This document shows, in pieces, positions 13,231 to 13,725 of a DNA stretch of 13,725 nucleotides. Under the pieces are notes generated by a model. The model had not been told where the DNA came from. It saw nothing but the letters and a program-made list of their open reading frames with translations, and made no database searches. The DNA is taken from NCBI GenBank assembly GCA_028276125.1, contig JAPYWY010000016.1, positions 1 to 13,725 of the forward strand, in the 5' to 3' direction. The DNA is from Pseudothermotoga sp. (GTDB lineage: Bacteria; Thermotogota; Thermotogae; Thermotogales; DSM-5069). Numbering within the stretch: position 1 is the stretch's first letter; the number at the start of each line of letters is the position of its first letter. The position numbers were made by a program, and so were the translations under genes.

Positions 13231-13725
13231 ATTCTCGAAGATTGGCGTTGATCTCTTCTCTCGCCTCGTTGGGTAGCGTCATTTACTTTCTCGAGTCCTT
13301 CGTCCCGTTCCCCTTGCCGTTTGGCCGATGGGGACTGTCGAACCTGGTGGTTCTGATCGCAGTGGTCCTGTACGACTGTCGAACCGTCTTGGCCGTGAGT
13401 TTGCTGAAGAGCGTCATAAGCACGTTCATCACTGGTCAACTCTTCAGCATCGTCTCGTTGATGTCCATCGCAGGTTCCACAGCAGCGGCAGCATCTGAAT
13501 ACATCGCTTATCGGGCTTCTGTCTTTGGCTTGATGGGTGTCAGTGTTCTCGGTAGCGTTATGAACAACATCACTCAGTCGATCGTCGGTGCGATGAGCAT
13601 AAAAAGTTGGTCCTTCCTGTTGATACTTCCCCAGATGATGATCCTTGGCATACCGGGAGCAATCCTCAACGCATACTTAGCTGAAAGAGTGGTGAGGCGT
13701 GCGAAGAATAATTTTGGCCTCGACG
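13227..13725 (+). CDS. Gx transporter family membrane protein (heptaprenyl diphosphate synthase component I-like), partial at the right edge
   Basis: The frame is open for 166 residues to the window edge; family members are about 170-180 residues, so it is nearly complete. Five or so hydrophobic segments are visible. The family signature 'LESFVPFPLPFGRWGLSNLVVLIAV' sits near the N-terminus, followed by 'SIAGSTAAAASEYIAY' and a C-terminal 'LPQMMILGIPGAILNAYLAERVV'. The GTG start overlaps the previous stop as GTGA and has no strong ribosome binding site, so coupling with the NusG-II gene is likely. The old name 'heptaprenyl diphosphate synthase component I' probably misleads. The protein resembles substrate-binding membrane proteins of vitamin transporters and the EetB class of electron transfer loci. 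Substrate not known. Confidence 0.87.
   Translation, partial: MNSRRLALISSLASLGSVIYFLESFVPFPLPFGRWGLSNLVVLIAVVLYDCRTVLAVSLLKSVISTFITGQLFSIVSLMSIAGSTAAAASEYIAYRASVFGLMGVSVLGSVMNNITQSIVGAMSIKSWSFLLILPQMMILGIPGAILNAYLAERVVRRAKNNFGLD

Noticed and set aside
1..13725. CRISPR arrays, tRNA or rRNA genes, insertion sequences, phage or defence genes
   Set aside because: No regularly spaced direct repeats, RNA gene hallmarks, transposase or integrase motifs, or defence protein signatures were found on either strand.

Overview
The window looks like chromosome of a thermophilic Thermotogota bacterium (Thermotoga/Pseudothermotoga-like). This is inferred from the dense gene packing, strong GGAGGTGA-type ribosome binding sites, many GTG and TTG starts, heavy AGA/AGG arginine use, and protein style. 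I could not run a database search, so the genus is a judgement. There are no rRNA or tRNA genes, insertion sequences, phage genes or CRISPR arrays.

Left part, minus strand (1-3140). uraA, a uracil/xanthine permease of the NCS2 family, has its own good promoter, a short leader that can fold over its ribosome binding site, and a terminator. Downstream on the same strand comes a small operon: a stand-alone IMP-cyclohydrolase-like domain (the N-terminal half of PurH), a ComF-type phosphoribosyltransferase joined by an ATGA overlap, and the first 170 residues of a membrane sensor (probably a chemoreceptor) that runs off the left edge. About 330 bases without a convincing gene (3200-3530) hold inverted repeats and a two-way terminator, and may encode a structured RNA.

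Centre-left, plus strand (3500-6040). A large lipoprotein with a fibronectin-III-like domain and a beta-propeller-like C-terminus is followed closely by a YfcE/MJ0936-type phosphodiesterase. Overlapping its stop codon is a 52-residue cysteine-containing small protein. A strong terminator closes this unit.

Centre, plus strand (6028-9617). A compact fatty acid synthesis operon, fabF-fabZ-fabK-fabD, supplies the condensing enzyme, dehydratase, FMN-dependent enoyl reductase and malonyl transacylase. Its promoter -35 box lies inside the preceding terminator hairpin. The genes overlap or touch, so they are probably translated in a coupled way. The ACP, fabH, fabG and acetyl-CoA carboxylase genes are not in the window.

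Right part, plus strand (9622-13725). Six overlapping genes form one apparent operon: a degenerate phosphofructokinase-like protein, AMMECR1 (AmrA), the radical SAM protein AmrS, a membrane-anchored ApbE flavin transferase, a membrane-anchored NusG-domain-II protein, and a Gx-family membrane protein cut by the right edge. The last three match the gene set linked to covalent flavinylation and electron transfer outside the cytoplasm. This operon is the most interesting part of the window, because it joins a flavin-transfer module to two proteins of unresolved biochemical role (AMMECR1/AmrS) and a probable pseudo-enzyme.
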